From an uncultured Flavobacteriales bacterium (GTDB lineage Bacteria; Bacteroidota; Bacteroidia; Flavobacteriales_D; Crocinitomicaceae): a stretch of 56,768 nt of DNA. Shown piece by piece: positions 43,853 through 52,890 of this stretch. A program made the translations under genes and the position numbers. Location: contig CAIOSO010000008.1 of assembly GCA_903860985.1 (NCBI GenBank), forward strand, positions 1 through 56,768, written 5' to 3'. The notes below the pieces were generated by a model. The model searched no databases, had not been told where the DNA came from, and saw only the letters and a list, made by a program, of their open reading frames with translations. Position 1 is the stretch's first letter. Each line of letters starts with the position of its first letter.

Positions 43853-46800
43853 TTAGAATTTTAATTGAACACCACCCATGAATGTTTTTGCTTGCGGATA
43901 GAATCCGTAGTCAACTCCTGCAGCAAGCGCACCTGAAGAACCTAGGTCCGGGTCGAATCCTTGGTAACGAGTCAGTGTAAATAAGTTATTTGCAGATACA
44001 TAGATTCGGAATGAATCCACTTTAATTTTCTTTAATTTGATTGCTGAGAAGCTATAGCCGAGCTGAACGTTTTTCAAACGAGCAAAGGACCCATCTTCTA
44101 CGTAATATGAAGAGAACAAGTTATTATGAGTAGACTCAGTAGTTACACGTGGATTCACATTCGTTGAACCTTCTCCTGTCCAACGATCAACCATATAACC
44201 TAATTGATTTGCGTAAGGTTGCTGGCGCTCGTAGTTACGGATGATTTCTTGTCCAATTGCTGAATAAACCATTCCCGAAAGGTCGAATGCTTTGTATCGA
44301 ACATTGAATGAGAATCCGAAGGTGAAGTCTGGAATAGCAGAACCTAAGTAGGTTTTGTCACTGTCGTCAGAAAAACTGATTTTTCCATCGCCGTTTTGAT
44401 CAACAAAAATTAAGTCTCCTGGTTTTGCCCCGTCTTGCAACGGTGAAGCATCAATTTGTGCTTGATTTTGGAAAACACCAGCGGTTTGGTATCCATAGAA
44501 ATAACCGATTTCGTATCCTTGTTGAAAACGTGTAGCAACATCACCTCCGACACTAAATCCAGCACCTGGAATGTAGTCTACTCCATCTGGCACTTTCGTT
44601 ACTTTATTCGTGATGGTTGTCACATTAAAATTCAAATCAGTTGAGAAATCTTTTTTCTTGCGTAAATGATAAGCAAACTCTAATTCAACTCCTTTGTTAG
44701 AAACATTTCCTGCGTTGATCACCGGGGGATATCCACCTGGACCATAAGAACCAATGATGGCTGTTACGTCTGGTTGGAAAAGTAAATCAAATGTATTTTT
44801 GATAAAATAATTGGTTGTAAAGTCGAGTTTTTTCCAGAAGGTAAAGTCTGCGCCAATGTTCAATTGACGTGTTGTTTCCCATTTCAAGTCTGGATTTGAT
44901 GGACGACCAATTGCTACTCCTTGCGTGATTAAATCGTCGAATACATATACTCCTTCTCCGTTTAATAATCCGCGGTAAGCAAAGTTAGGAATCTGGTCAT
45001 TTCCAGAAACACCGTAGCTTATGCGAAGTTTCGCGTAGTCGATGAATTTCACTTTAAAGAATGATTCTTCGGACAGCAACCAACCTGCAGAGGCTGTTGG
45101 AAAGATTCCGTAGCGACTATTTGCTCCGAATTTGCTTGATCCGTCACGTCTTAAAATTCCCGAGAACATGTATTTTTCTTTAAAGCTATACTCAGCACGT
45201 AAGAAAGAGGAAACCAAGCGTTCTGTAAACTGCCATGACCCAACGTTGTTTAAGTACCCGCCTTGCGCTGTATTTGCTGAAATGTCTGCGTAATCTACTG
45301 AATTGTTCGGAATTCCATAAGCCGTTCCGTTTAATGAATTGCCTTTTCTTTGGAAGATAGAAACCCCTGCAGTTCCTTTGATTTTATGTACTTCTGAGAA
45401 TGTTTTTTCGTAGTTTAAAAAACTCTCGTACGTTAGGTCAACGAATGTCGATCGTTCTTCATAAACAGCCGCCCCACGGTTGATTTCTACCCCTGGTGCA
45501 AGTTCAACAGTCGGAGATTCAAGGTTGTCGTTAATTGCAGTGTTGGCATATTTTCCATCACCGTACCAAACGAGCGGGGAAAATACTTTTCCGTCAACGA
45601 ATGCTACATTGTAGTTGAAACGATTGGTAAAGGATAAATGATCATTGAATGCGTATACAAACTCCTCTTTTCCAACAATTTTATTGGCTGTATTCCAATT
45701 GTACTGATTTTGCATTTGTGCAATTGGATTGATAATGTCACTTACTTGTTCCATGTAGGAGAATTGTCCATTTGGTTTGCGAATTGGAACATTCGGGAAA
45801 GCGTTAATGGTGTTGTAAAGTACTGATCCGATGCCGTTTTCTGGCAAGGTGCTACGCGCATCGTTTGAGTAAAGTAATACCGAATTTAACTTCAGTTTTG
45901 CCGACATGTCCGTGCTGAAGTTCAAACGTGCATTGTAACGTGAGAAATTCGATTTAGGCCCACCAACGATACCATCTTGATTAAAGTATCCGAGAGCAAT
46001 GGAGTAACGTGTATTCATGGTCCCTCCACTGATGCTTAAGTTATGACTTTGAATCGGTGCTGTTTGGAAAACAGAGTCTTGCCAGGGCGTTCCAAGACCT
46101 AAATTGGTATTGTTGAACGGCATGTCTTGTCCGCCCATGGCAAACATTTCATTTTTTATCACTGCATATTCCTGCGCACTCAACAAATCAAGTTTTCTGG
46201 AAGTCTGCTGCTGTCCCCAATAAGCGCTATATTCTACTTGAGGCTTGCTATTAATGTTTCCTTTTTTCGTTTCAACGATGATGACACCATTTGCTGCACG
46301 AACTCCGTAAATACCTGCTGTAGCGTCTTTTAGTACGTTGATTGATTTGATGTCAGATGGATTTAATGCATTCAATCCTTCGGAATCATACACAACTCCA
46401 TCTACTAAGATTAATGGGTCATTATCGCCAAATGTGGATAAACCACGAATGCGAATGCTTGAGGAACCACCGGGTGAACCTGAATTCGTAGCGATGTTTA
46501 CACCGGCAACTTGTCCTTGTAGGGCTTGATCAACGCGTGCAACGCTCATTTTTTCAATGTTCTCTCCGTTTACTCTTGAAGTTGCTCCTGTTACTTCTTT
46601 GCTTTTCGCAGTTCCATATCCAACCACAACCTCCTGTTGATTATTAACGATTTCCACCAGAACGATATCTAGATTGCTTTTACCGTTAAGAGCAATTTCT
46701 TGTTTTTCGTAACCAGTCAAGGTAAATAAGAGAGTAGAATTGTTTATATCGCTTACTTTTAAGCGGTAAAAACCTGTTCCGTCAGTGGTTACACCGGTTG

Positions 46801-46942
46801 GAACCCCCTTGACTTGAACCTTTACAAAGGGTAATCCCACGCTTTGTTCACTTCTTACAAAACCAGAGACGGATATTTCTTGCGAAAATGCGAGCCCACT
46901 AATTCCAATAAAAAGCAGTTGAATGAATAGTTTTTTTATCAT
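43853..46942 (-). CDS. SusC/RagA family TonB-dependent outer-membrane transporter
   Basis: A 1029-residue TonB-linked receptor. The signal peptide ends GLAFSQ. A carboxypeptidase-regulatory-like beta domain covers about residues 24-95 (ISVSGFVRSEQSVGLPFVK). The plug has VVVGYGTAKSKEVTGATS and SPGGSSSIRIRGLSTFG. The barrel runs to a C-terminal strand ending GGVQLKF with the typical terminal Phe. Energised by TonB/ExbBD, it imports oligosaccharides with SusD. It is the first gene of the main PUL operon, with one palindromic operator 41 bases and another 169 bases upstream of its ATG. Confidence 0.96.
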   Translation of the reverse strand: MIKKLFIQLLFIGISGLAFSQEISVSGFVRSEQSVGLPFVKVQVKGVPTGVTTDGTGFYRLKVSDINNSTLLFTLTGYEKQEIALNGKSNLDIVLVEIVNNQQEVVVGYGTAKSKEVTGATSRVNGENIEKMSVARVDQALQGQVAGVNIATNSGSPGGSSSIRIRGLSTFGDNDPLILVDGVVYDSEGLNALNPSDIKSINVLKDATAGIYGVRAANGVIIVETKKGNINSKPQVEYSAYWGQQQTSRKLDLLSAQEYAVIKNEMFAMGGQDMPFNNTNLGLGTPWQDSVFQTAPIQSHNLSISGGTMNTRYSIALGYFNQDGIVGGPKSNFSRYNARLNFSTDMSAKLKLNSVLLYSNDARSTLPENGIGSVLYNTINAFPNVPIRKPNGQFSYMEQVSDIINPIAQMQNQYNWNTANKIVGKEEFVYAFNDHLSFTNRFNYNVAFVDGKVFSPLVWYGDGKYANTAINDNLESPTVELAPGVEINRGAAVYEERSTFVDLTYESFLNYEKTFSEVHKIKGTAGVSIFQRKGNSLNGTAYGIPNNSVDYADISANTAQGGYLNNVGSWQFTERLVSSFLRAEYSFKEKYMFSGILRRDGSSKFGANSRYGIFPTASAGWLLSEESFFKVKFIDYAKLRISYGVSGNDQIPNFAYRGLLNGEGVYVFDDLITQGVAIGRPSNPDLKWETTRQLNIGADFTFWKKLDFTTNYFIKNTFDLLFQPDVTAIIGSYGPGGYPPVINAGNVSNKGVELEFAYHLRKKKDFSTDLNFNVTTITNKVTKVPDGVDYIPGAGFSVGGDVATRFQQGYEIGYFYGYQTAGVFQNQAQIDASPLQDGAKPGDLIFVDQNGDGKISFSDDSDKTYLGSAIPDFTFGFSFNVRYKAFDLSGMVYSAIGQEIIRNYERQQPYANQLGYMVDRWTGEGSTNVNPRVTTESTHNNLFSSYYVEDGSFARLKNVQLGYSFSAIKLKKIKVDSFRIYVSANNLFTLTRYQGFDPDLGSSGALAAGVDYGFYPQAKTFMGGVQLKF

Positions 46943-46982
46943 TTTAGCTTAGTTAGTTTCGTAAATATAAAAAGATTATCAA

Positions 46983-47003
46983 TTATTGTAAAAAGAACAA
47001 TAA
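46983..47003. promoter_or_regulatory. Putative PUL operator, copy 2 (perfect, susC)
   Basis: TTATTGT (46983-46989), 7 bases, ACAATAA (46997-47003): perfect inverted half-sites. It lies 41 bases upstream of the susC ATG and just upstream of a near-consensus -7 box (TATATTTA on the minus strand, 46962-46969), a position suited to blocking the promoter. Confidence 0.7.
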
Positions 47004-47027
47004 CTTTTTTTCAAATCGGTCTTCAAG

Positions 47028-47050
47028 AAAAAAGAGGCCGGAGCCTCTTT
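47028..47050 (-). terminator. Terminator of the MFS-regulator operon
   Basis: AAAGAGGC (47031-47038), loop CGGA, GCCTCTTT (47043-47050). On the minus strand the stem is followed by a T run from the A tract at 47028-47033. It separates the MFS-regulator unit from susC. Confidence 0.85.
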
Positions 47051-47110
47051 TACTAAGTATTTAACCATTGACTATGCAAAATGTTCGCTAGTACAGTGTA
47101 AATATATAAA

Positions 47111-47131
47111 TAATTGTACATTATACAATAA
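47111..47131. promoter_or_regulatory. Putative PUL operator, copy 3
   Basis: TAATTGT-N7-ACAATAA: 13 of 14 half-site bases match the motif with the same spacer. It lies 18 bases after the regulator's stop codon, ahead of the terminator at 47028-47050, and 108 bp from copy 2. It is either a distal operator for susC (looping) or a roadblock in the regulator's 3' region. Confidence 0.65.
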
Positions 47132-47148
47132 GTATTTCATTTTATTTT

Positions 47149-47850
47149 TCACATTTTGAATGTGTAGCGATTTTGTTCTATTCCTTCTGCGTATGCCATC
47201 ATATCAAAAGAAAAAAGTTTAGCTGGACGATGTTTTACGTTTTGTTGTTTTTCGTCGTGTGCAATAAGGGGGATGTTTTTTATTTTCTTTCGGAAGTTTG
47301 CTTTGTCAAATGCTTGATCAAAGGCGAATTCAAACAATTGTTGAAATTCATTTAGTGTAAATCGTTCCGGAAGGATATCAAAACAAATGGGTTCGTTTTG
47401 TAGTTTTAATTTCAGCATTTCATACGTACTGGATAGTATGTGATTGTGGTCAAATGCTAGATCCGGCATGTTTTTCAATGAAACCCACTGAACATCACCA
47501 GCCCAAGAGGATGCTTTTACCTCAAAGTCCTCAATGCGTAAAAGAGCAAAGTAGGAAATGGTGATCACGCGTCCTTGTGGATGTCTATTAGGCTTTCCAA
47601 AGGTCTGCGACTGATGCATCGCTATGTTATTGAGTCCTGTTAACTCGAATAAAACACGTTCGGCCGCTTGTTCCAAATCCTCATCAGGATAAATCAAATC
47701 TCCAGGAATGGCCCAAAGATTCTCGAATGGCTGCATGGCTCTTTTAATCAATAGGGCTTTAATCTCACCTTCTGAATACCCAAAGAGAATACAATCCACG
47801 GAAAATGCAGATGTGAAAAAGTCATTAAAATCAATGCGATACATGCTCAA
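47149..47850 (-). CDS. Nudix-related transcriptional regulator (NrtR/AraR-like)
   Basis: A 233-residue regulator. The N-terminal Nudix-fold domain covers about residues 13-150 (AFSVDCILFGY, LWAIPGDLIYPDEDLEQAA). The C-terminal winged helix covers about 160-222 (FTLNEFQQLFE, NFRKKIKNIPLI, AKLFSFD). The Nudix box is degenerate: the catalytic R-E-x-x-E-E core reads R65-V-L-F-E-L70, so hydrolase activity is probably lost and the fold would serve as a sugar or sugar-phosphate sensor. It follows the MFS gene by 11 bases and is likely autoregulated. Family members such as AraR of Bacteroides control sugar catabolism in this way. Confidence 0.9.
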   Translation of the reverse strand: MSMYRIDFNDFFTSAFSVDCILFGYSEGEIKALLIKRAMQPFENLWAIPGDLIYPDEDLEQAAERVLFELTGLNNIAMHQSQTFGKPNRHPQGRVITISYFALLRIEDFEVKASSWAGDVQWVSLKNMPDLAFDHNHILSSTYEMLKLKLQNEPICFDILPERFTLNEFQQLFEFAFDQAFDKANFRKKIKNIPLIAHDEKQQNVKHRPAKLFSFDMMAYAEGIEQNRYTFKM

Positions 47851-47861
47851 AATACAGGGGA

Positions 47862-49286
47862 TTAATGTCCAGAAACTTTTTCAGTGGAGAAAATATCAAC
47901 GCCTCTTCTCTGAAGAATTTTACTTACGATCCAGGCAAAGAAAACAAGGTAAGCAAAACAAATAACTCCCAGCCAATATGATTGTTGAATTCCTAGTAAG
48001 TTGTCGTTGGCTAATGCGCCTTGAAGGACGGAAATGAATCCACCTCCCATGATCATCATGATAAGCAAACTTGACGCTGTATTGGTGTTTTCACCCATTC
48101 CGGCTATGGATAAGGTGAAGATACATGGCCATAAGGTGCTACAAAATATTCCAACGGAAATAAACGCAAAAACACTGATCATTCCGGAGCTAAAAATCCC
48201 GATGGCTAGTGCGATAGCGCCTAAACTGGAGTAGATCATAATTTGTTTTACAGGATTTCCTGCGCTTAAATAGTCAGCAACGATTAAAAGGACAACAATG
48301 CCTAAATAAGGATATAATTCATTGATGTTGTTTCCACCGATGATGTTTGCTCCAGCGAATATTCCAAATGCAACAAACGGAAGGACAACACCCAACAAGG
48401 TTTTCATGGATTTACTTAAATCAAAAACACCTGCAGCGGAAGTCCAACGTCCAATCATTAAACTTGCCCAATACAAGGAAACAAAAGGAGCCACAGCGCC
48501 TTCGGCTGTTCCAAGTTTTTGTTTCATGAATTCAGGTAAATTACTCACTGTAGCTACTTCTACTCCTACATAAAGAAAGATGGCAAGCATTCCTAATAGT
48601 ACTTGTGGATGACGAAGTGTTTCCATGATTTTTCCAGCTCCTTCTGAAGAGGAACCTTCGATGCGATCAGGAACGGAAGAAAATTTAAAGAACAATGCCG
48701 CCACAACAAACGCGATTCCCAAGCAGATGTATGGAGTTTGTACTGCCGTTAAATTCAGCGTTGATTCTCCTGAAGAAACCCCTCCGAAAATTGCGAAGGA
48801 AACGATCACTGGCCCGATAGTCGTTCCAACGTTGTTAATTCCACCAGCCATGCTCAAACGAATGTTCCCTTTGGATGGATCGCCCATTTGGATCGCAAGA
48901 GGATTGGCAGCAATTTGCTGTAAGGCGAACCCAAGTCCAACAATGAATAATCCAGAAATCAACATGACAAATGAAGCGTTATTGGAAGCAGGAATAAACA
49001 ACAAGGTTCCAACGGCAGAAATGATTAGTCCAAGCGCAAGTCCGTTTCTGTAGCCGATTTTATTCAAGATATCTTTTTTCAGTAGCGCAGATATGGCAAA
49101 ATAGAGGATAGATCCTACGGTATACGCGACATAAAACGCGAATGAAATCAATTGTGATTCAAATTGAGTCAGGTTTAAGGCTTTTTTGAAAACGGGAATT
49201 AATATGTCGTTACTCGCTGCAACAAATCCCCAGAAAAAGAATATAGTGATGAGTGTGCCAAAGGCACTAAAGTTCGTTTTTTTCAC
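47862..49286 (-). CDS. Hexose MFS transporter (FucP/GluP-like)
   Basis: A 474-residue inner-membrane carrier with about twelve helices. Family marks are FFFWGFVAASNDILIPVFKK near the N-terminus, LNLTQFESQLISFAFYVAY (about residue 37 on) and LQQIAANPLAIQMGDP (about 121-136). These place it in the FucP/GluP glucose-galactose-fucose proton symporters. The start codon is GTG (49284-49286); no nearby ATG gives the full first helix. It forms an operon with the Nudix regulator and has a perfect operator 16 bases upstream. In this locus it would import glucose freed by the GH3 enzyme. Confidence 0.94.
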   Translation of the reverse strand: MKKTNFSAFGTLITIFFFWGFVAASNDILIPVFKKALNLTQFESQLISFAFYVAYTVGSILYFAISALLKKDILNKIGYRNGLALGLIISAVGTLLFIPASNNASFVMLISGLFIVGLGFALQQIAANPLAIQMGDPSKGNIRLSMAGGINNVGTTIGPVIVSFAIFGGVSSGESTLNLTAVQTPYICLGIAFVVAALFFKFSSVPDRIEGSSSEGAGKIMETLRHPQVLLGMLAIFLYVGVEVATVSNLPEFMKQKLGTAEGAVAPFVSLYWASLMIGRWTSAAGVFDLSKSMKTLLGVVLPFVAFGIFAGANIIGGNNINELYPYLGIVVLLIVADYLSAGNPVKQIMIYSSLGAIALAIGIFSSGMISVFAFISVGIFCSTLWPCIFTLSIAGMGENTNTASSLLIMMIMGGGFISVLQGALANDNLLGIQQSYWLGVICFAYLVFFAWIVSKILQRRGVDIFSTEKVSGH

Positions 49287-49301
49287 AAATGGCGGTTTAA
49301 A

Positions 49302-49322
49302 TTATTGTCCAAATTACAATAA
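49302..49322. promoter_or_regulatory. Putative PUL operator, copy 4 (perfect, MFS)
   Basis: TTATTGT (49302-49308), 7 bases, ACAATAA (49316-49322), with one further matching base on each side (ATTATTGT / ACAATAAT). A -7-like TAATTTGG on the minus strand (49309-49316) falls inside it, so binding would occlude the promoter of the MFS-regulator operon. Confidence 0.7.
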
Positions 49323-49413
49323 TTAGAAAAACAGACTGAGTTTTTCCAATAATTTTCGAACGAAAATATAAATTAAATGCGAAAAAAGAACGGAATAGGT
49401 CTTGAAAAGTGAA

Positions 49414-51372
49414 TTAACTCACTTTTTGATTGGAAGAAGATTTGTCTTGGAATTTCGTCAAGGATTTTACTGCTTTTACAATCGCAGGAGCATCAAATCC
49501 ACAGTCAGACCATAATTCTTCTTGTGTTCCATGATGAACGTATTCATCTGGAATTCCAAGTCGAACAACTTCTGCTTGGTATTTTTGATCCACCATGAAC
49601 TCGATGACAGCTGACCCGAATCCACCCATTAAACATCCATCTTCGATGGTAATAACGTGTTTGAATTTCGAGAAAACCTCGTGTAACATGACTTCATCAA
49701 TTGGCTTGACAAAACGCATGTCATAATGAGCAACAGAAATACCGCTTTCTTTTAATTCTTGGATGGCTTCTTGGGCGAAATTACCTGGATGCCCGATGGT
49801 TAATATAGCTACATCCTCACCAATGCTTACTTTTCTTCCTTCACCGATGCGTATTTCTTTCAACGGTGTTTTCCAATCAGTCATCACACCGTTTCCACGC
49901 GGATAACGAATAGAGAATGGACCTTGATCTTTCAATTGTGCGGTATACATCAAATTGCGCAGCTCTTCTTCATTCATTGGAGCCGAAACAACCATGTTAG
50001 GAATGCAACGCATGTACGCTAAATCGTAAGCTCCATGGTGAGTTGCTCCATCTGCGCCTACAAGTCCTCCGCGGTCTAAACAAAAGACAACGTTTAAGTT
50101 TTGCAAAGCGACATCGTGTAATACTTGGTCGAATGCGCGTTGCATGAACGATGAATAGATGTTACAAAATGGAACCAAACCTTGTGTAGCCAATCCTGCA
50201 CTAAAAGTAACAGCATGTTGCTCGGCAATACCTACGTCAAAACTACGCTCAGGCATAGCTGCCATCATGATGTTTAATGAACTTCCAGAAGGCATAGCAG
50301 GTGTAACACCCATGATTTTTTCGTTTTTCTCCGCTAACTCAACAATGGTATGTCCAAATACATCTTGGTATTTCGGTGGTTGTGGAGATTTCGGGATAAT
50401 TTTGACAATTTCTCCAGTCTCTTTGTTGAATACACCTGGCGCATGCCATTTGGTTGGATTTCCTTCTTCAGAAAACTTGTATCCCGCACCTTTACGCGTT
50501 ATGCAATGTAGTATTTTAGGACCAGGGATGTCTTTTAAATCAGCCATGACTTTCGCTAATCCTACCACGTCGTGGCCATCAACTGGACCAAAATACCTAA
50601 AGTTCAACGATTCAAATAAGTTGCTTTGATTCAATAATGTTCCTTTCAATGCATGCGAAACCTTTGAAGCAATGGTTTGAGCATCAGGACCGAACTTCGA
50701 GATTTTCCCCAATAATTTCCAAACTTCTTCTTTGACCTTGTTGTAGGTGTGGGAAGTCGTGATATCCGTTAAATATTCTTTGAGCGCACCGACATTCGGG
50801 TCGATGGACATGCAGTTGTCGTTTAGGACAACCAATAAATTTGCGTCTTTTTCGAATCCAGCGTGGTTCATTCCTTCGAATGCCAATCCGGCTGTCATCG
50901 CGCCATCACCAATAACCGCCACATGTTGACGTTTTGTTTCGCCTTTGTATCGGCTTGCTACGGCCATTCCTAATGCAGCAGAAATAGAGGTGGATGAATG
51001 CCCAACTCCAAAGGTGTCGTATTCGCTTTCTGATCTTTTTGGAAAACCAGAAATCCCTCCTTTTAATCGGTTTGTGTGAAATTGCTCGCGTCTTCCTGTA
51101 AGGATTTTATGTCCATATGCTTGGTGTCCAACGTCCCATACTAATTGATCATTAGGCGTATCAAATACATAGTGCAGAGCAACGGAAAGTTCAACGACAC
51201 CTAAACTTGCTCCGAAATGACTATTTCCGATTTCAGAGATGACATCAACGATGTACTGACGTAATTCGTCTGCGACTTGTGGAAGTTGTTCTTCCGTAAA
51301 TTTTTCACGCAAGTCGTTTGGAGTATTGATTTGCTCCAAAAAGGGTCCTGCTTGATAGTTATGAAATGCCAT
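49414..51372 (-). CDS. dxs: 1-deoxy-D-xylulose-5-phosphate synthase
   Basis: A 652-residue thiamine-diphosphate enzyme that condenses pyruvate and glyceraldehyde 3-phosphate, the entry step of the MEP isoprenoid pathway. The DXS start (LREKFTEEQLPQVADELRQ) is complete, as are YDTFGVGHSSTSISAALG, the ThDP motif GDGAMTAGLAFEGMNHAG with LNDN, and the transketolase central domain (GIAEQHAVTFSAGLA). Length is normal. It has the clearest leaderless promoter of the window and is followed by the hexose PUL only by position. Its product feeds the UppS step encoded earlier in the window. Confidence 0.97.
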   Translation of the reverse strand: MAFHNYQAGPFLEQINTPNDLREKFTEEQLPQVADELRQYIVDVISEIGNSHFGASLGVVELSVALHYVFDTPNDQLVWDVGHQAYGHKILTGRREQFHTNRLKGGISGFPKRSESEYDTFGVGHSSTSISAALGMAVASRYKGETKRQHVAVIGDGAMTAGLAFEGMNHAGFEKDANLLVVLNDNCMSIDPNVGALKEYLTDITTSHTYNKVKEEVWKLLGKISKFGPDAQTIASKVSHALKGTLLNQSNLFESLNFRYFGPVDGHDVVGLAKVMADLKDIPGPKILHCITRKGAGYKFSEEGNPTKWHAPGVFNKETGEIVKIIPKSPQPPKYQDVFGHTIVELAEKNEKIMGVTPAMPSGSSLNIMMAAMPERSFDVGIAEQHAVTFSAGLATQGLVPFCNIYSSFMQRAFDQVLHDVALQNLNVVFCLDRGGLVGADGATHHGAYDLAYMRCIPNMVVSAPMNEEELRNLMYTAQLKDQGPFSIRYPRGNGVMTDWKTPLKEIRIGEGRKVSIGEDVAILTIGHPGNFAQEAIQELKESGISVAHYDMRFVKPIDEVMLHEVFSKFKHVITIEDGCLMGGFGSAVIEFMVDQKYQAEVVRLGIPDEYVHHGTQEELWSDCGFDAPAIVKAVKSLTKFQDKSSSNQKVS

Positions 51373-51376
51373 TTAA

Positions 51377-51406
51377 CAAAATTAATCTGATTCGGTGATT
51401 AATCAA
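51377..51406 (-). promoter_or_regulatory. dxs: Promoter of dxs
   Basis: On the minus strand: TTG (51404-51406), exactly 19 bases, TAATTTTG (51377-51384), 4 bases, ATG at 51372. A full Bacteroidota promoter placed so that transcription starts at or next to the start codon. Confidence 0.78.
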
Positions 51407-51426
51407 CAATCAATCGAATAAAAAGT

Positions 51427-52890
51427 TTAAAGACTTCGTTTTTTAGAAAAGGAGGATCGTTCCATTTTAAAAATAAAAAGCACATAAATCAGTAAAAGCG
51501 TATTTTGGAGGATGAATTGAACGAAATAACGCTCCAAATGAATCCTTGATCCAATGAAATAAAGGAGTAAAGCCAAGCCTATGTATAATGCGAACTTCTT
51601 GATGTTATACGGAATCGGGTAGTGTTTTTGTCCAAGGAAATACGAAATCACCATTTGCACAGCGTAAACAACAAATGTCGCCCAAGCGCTCGCCATGTAT
51701 CCGTATTTGGGAATAAAAATAATGTTGATTCCAATCGTTAAGGAAGCGCCAATGATGGCGATGTATGCTCCGTATTGGGTTTTCCCGCTTAATTTATACC
51801 AGATACTTTGATTGTAGTAAATACCAAGAAACACATTTGCCAAAAGGAGAATAGGAACAACGGGTAATCCGGCCCAGTAACTTTCATTTTGAATGAAGTG
51901 TTTAAATAAGTCGATATTTAAGCTGACAAATAAGAAAACAAGGCAAACCGTTGCGACGAACAGATTCATGACCTTCACATAAATGACATTGCGGTCCTCG
52001 TTTTTCATTTGGTTGAAAAAAAATGGCTCCGCAGCATATCGGTACGCTTGCAATAAGATGGTGACTAACATGGCTAATTTATAGCAGGCACTGTAAATTC
52101 CCACCTCTGCTTCTGCGGTATGGAGCGTACTCAATTCTGCTGGATTATAAATGATTTGTTTTAAGAGAATTCTATCAATGGTTTCATTGATAATCCCCGC
52201 AAAACTGCCAATCACAAGTGGAAAAGAATAAAATACCATGAGCTTAATTTCGGCCCAATTAATGATTAACCCACGAAGCTTAAAGAAATCATAGAGCATC
52301 AGAGGCTTCACCAAGGAGGCACATAAATTCGCTAAAAGGATGAAAAGAACACCTTCTTCTGGTCGCTCTGGATCGAAAAGATAGAGCATGAGAAACAAAT
52401 TCAATCCAACATTGACCAATATGGACGTGATTTGAATACTCACAAAGCGCAGGGATTTCTCTTCTACCCGTAGTTTTGCTAAAGGGATCGCTGAAATCGC
52501 ATCGACGCAGACAATTATCCCCAATAATATGATGTATTCGTTGTGCCCCTCATAGAGCATAAACGATGCAATGTCGTTATTAAAGAACAATAAAATGGCA
52601 AAAAAGAGGACATTGAGTCCCAATACGGTAACCAAGGAATTCAAATAGGTCTGTTCTTTGTTTTCACTGGTTTGAATGAAGCGAAAGAAAGCTGTTTCCA
52701 TGCCGAAAGTGAGGATGACAATCAAAAATGCGACCCATGCGTATAATTCGGAGACAACGCCGTAATGTGCGGGATCTGTAAAAACACTCGTGTATAAAGG
52801 AACGAGCAAATAATTCAACAGACGACCAACGATGGAGGAAAGTCCATAGACGGCGGTTTGACTAATTAATTTGCGAATGGGATTACTCAT
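51427..52890 (-). CDS. Polysaccharide flippase (Wzx/MATE-like)
   Basis: A 487-residue membrane protein with about 12-14 hydrophobic helices and the MVF/polysaccharide-synthase fold: N-terminal KLISQTAVYGLSSIVGRLLNY, then PLYTSVFTDPAHYGVVSEL. Such proteins flip undecaprenyl-linked sugar repeat units across the inner membrane. Its ATG directly abuts the stop of the enoyl-CoA hydratase gene (TAA then ATG at 52890), so they share a message. The glycan it moves cannot be told; glycosyltransferases elsewhere in the window are candidates for the same pathway. Confidence 0.9.
   Translation of the reverse strand: MSNPIRKLISQTAVYGLSSIVGRLLNYLLVPLYTSVFTDPAHYGVVSELYAWVAFLIVILTFGMETAFFRFIQTSENKEQTYLNSLVTVLGLNVLFFAILLFFNNDIASFMLYEGHNEYIILLGIIVCVDAISAIPLAKLRVEEKSLRFVSIQITSILVNVGLNLFLMLYLFDPERPEEGVLFILLANLCASLVKPLMLYDFFKLRGLIINWAEIKLMVFYSFPLVIGSFAGIINETIDRILLKQIIYNPAELSTLHTAEAEVGIYSACYKLAMLVTILLQAYRYAAEPFFFNQMKNEDRNVIYVKVMNLFVATVCLVFLFVSLNIDLFKHFIQNESYWAGLPVVPILLLANVFLGIYYNQSIWYKLSGKTQYGAYIAIIGASLTIGINIIFIPKYGYMASAWATFVVYAVQMVISYFLGQKHYPIPYNIKKFALYIGLALLLYFIGSRIHLERYFVQFILQNTLLLIYVLFIFKMERSSFSKKRSL

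Noticed and set aside
47036-47045. Hairpin between susC and the regulator considered as an operator
   Set aside because: G+C-rich stem followed by a T run on the minus strand is the pattern of an intrinsic terminator, and its sequence differs from the PUL motif.
50159-50629. A 156-codon + strand reading frame inside dxs
   Set aside because: Antisense to conserved ThDP-enzyme sequence; low-complexity Ser/Pro-rich product and no promoter box.
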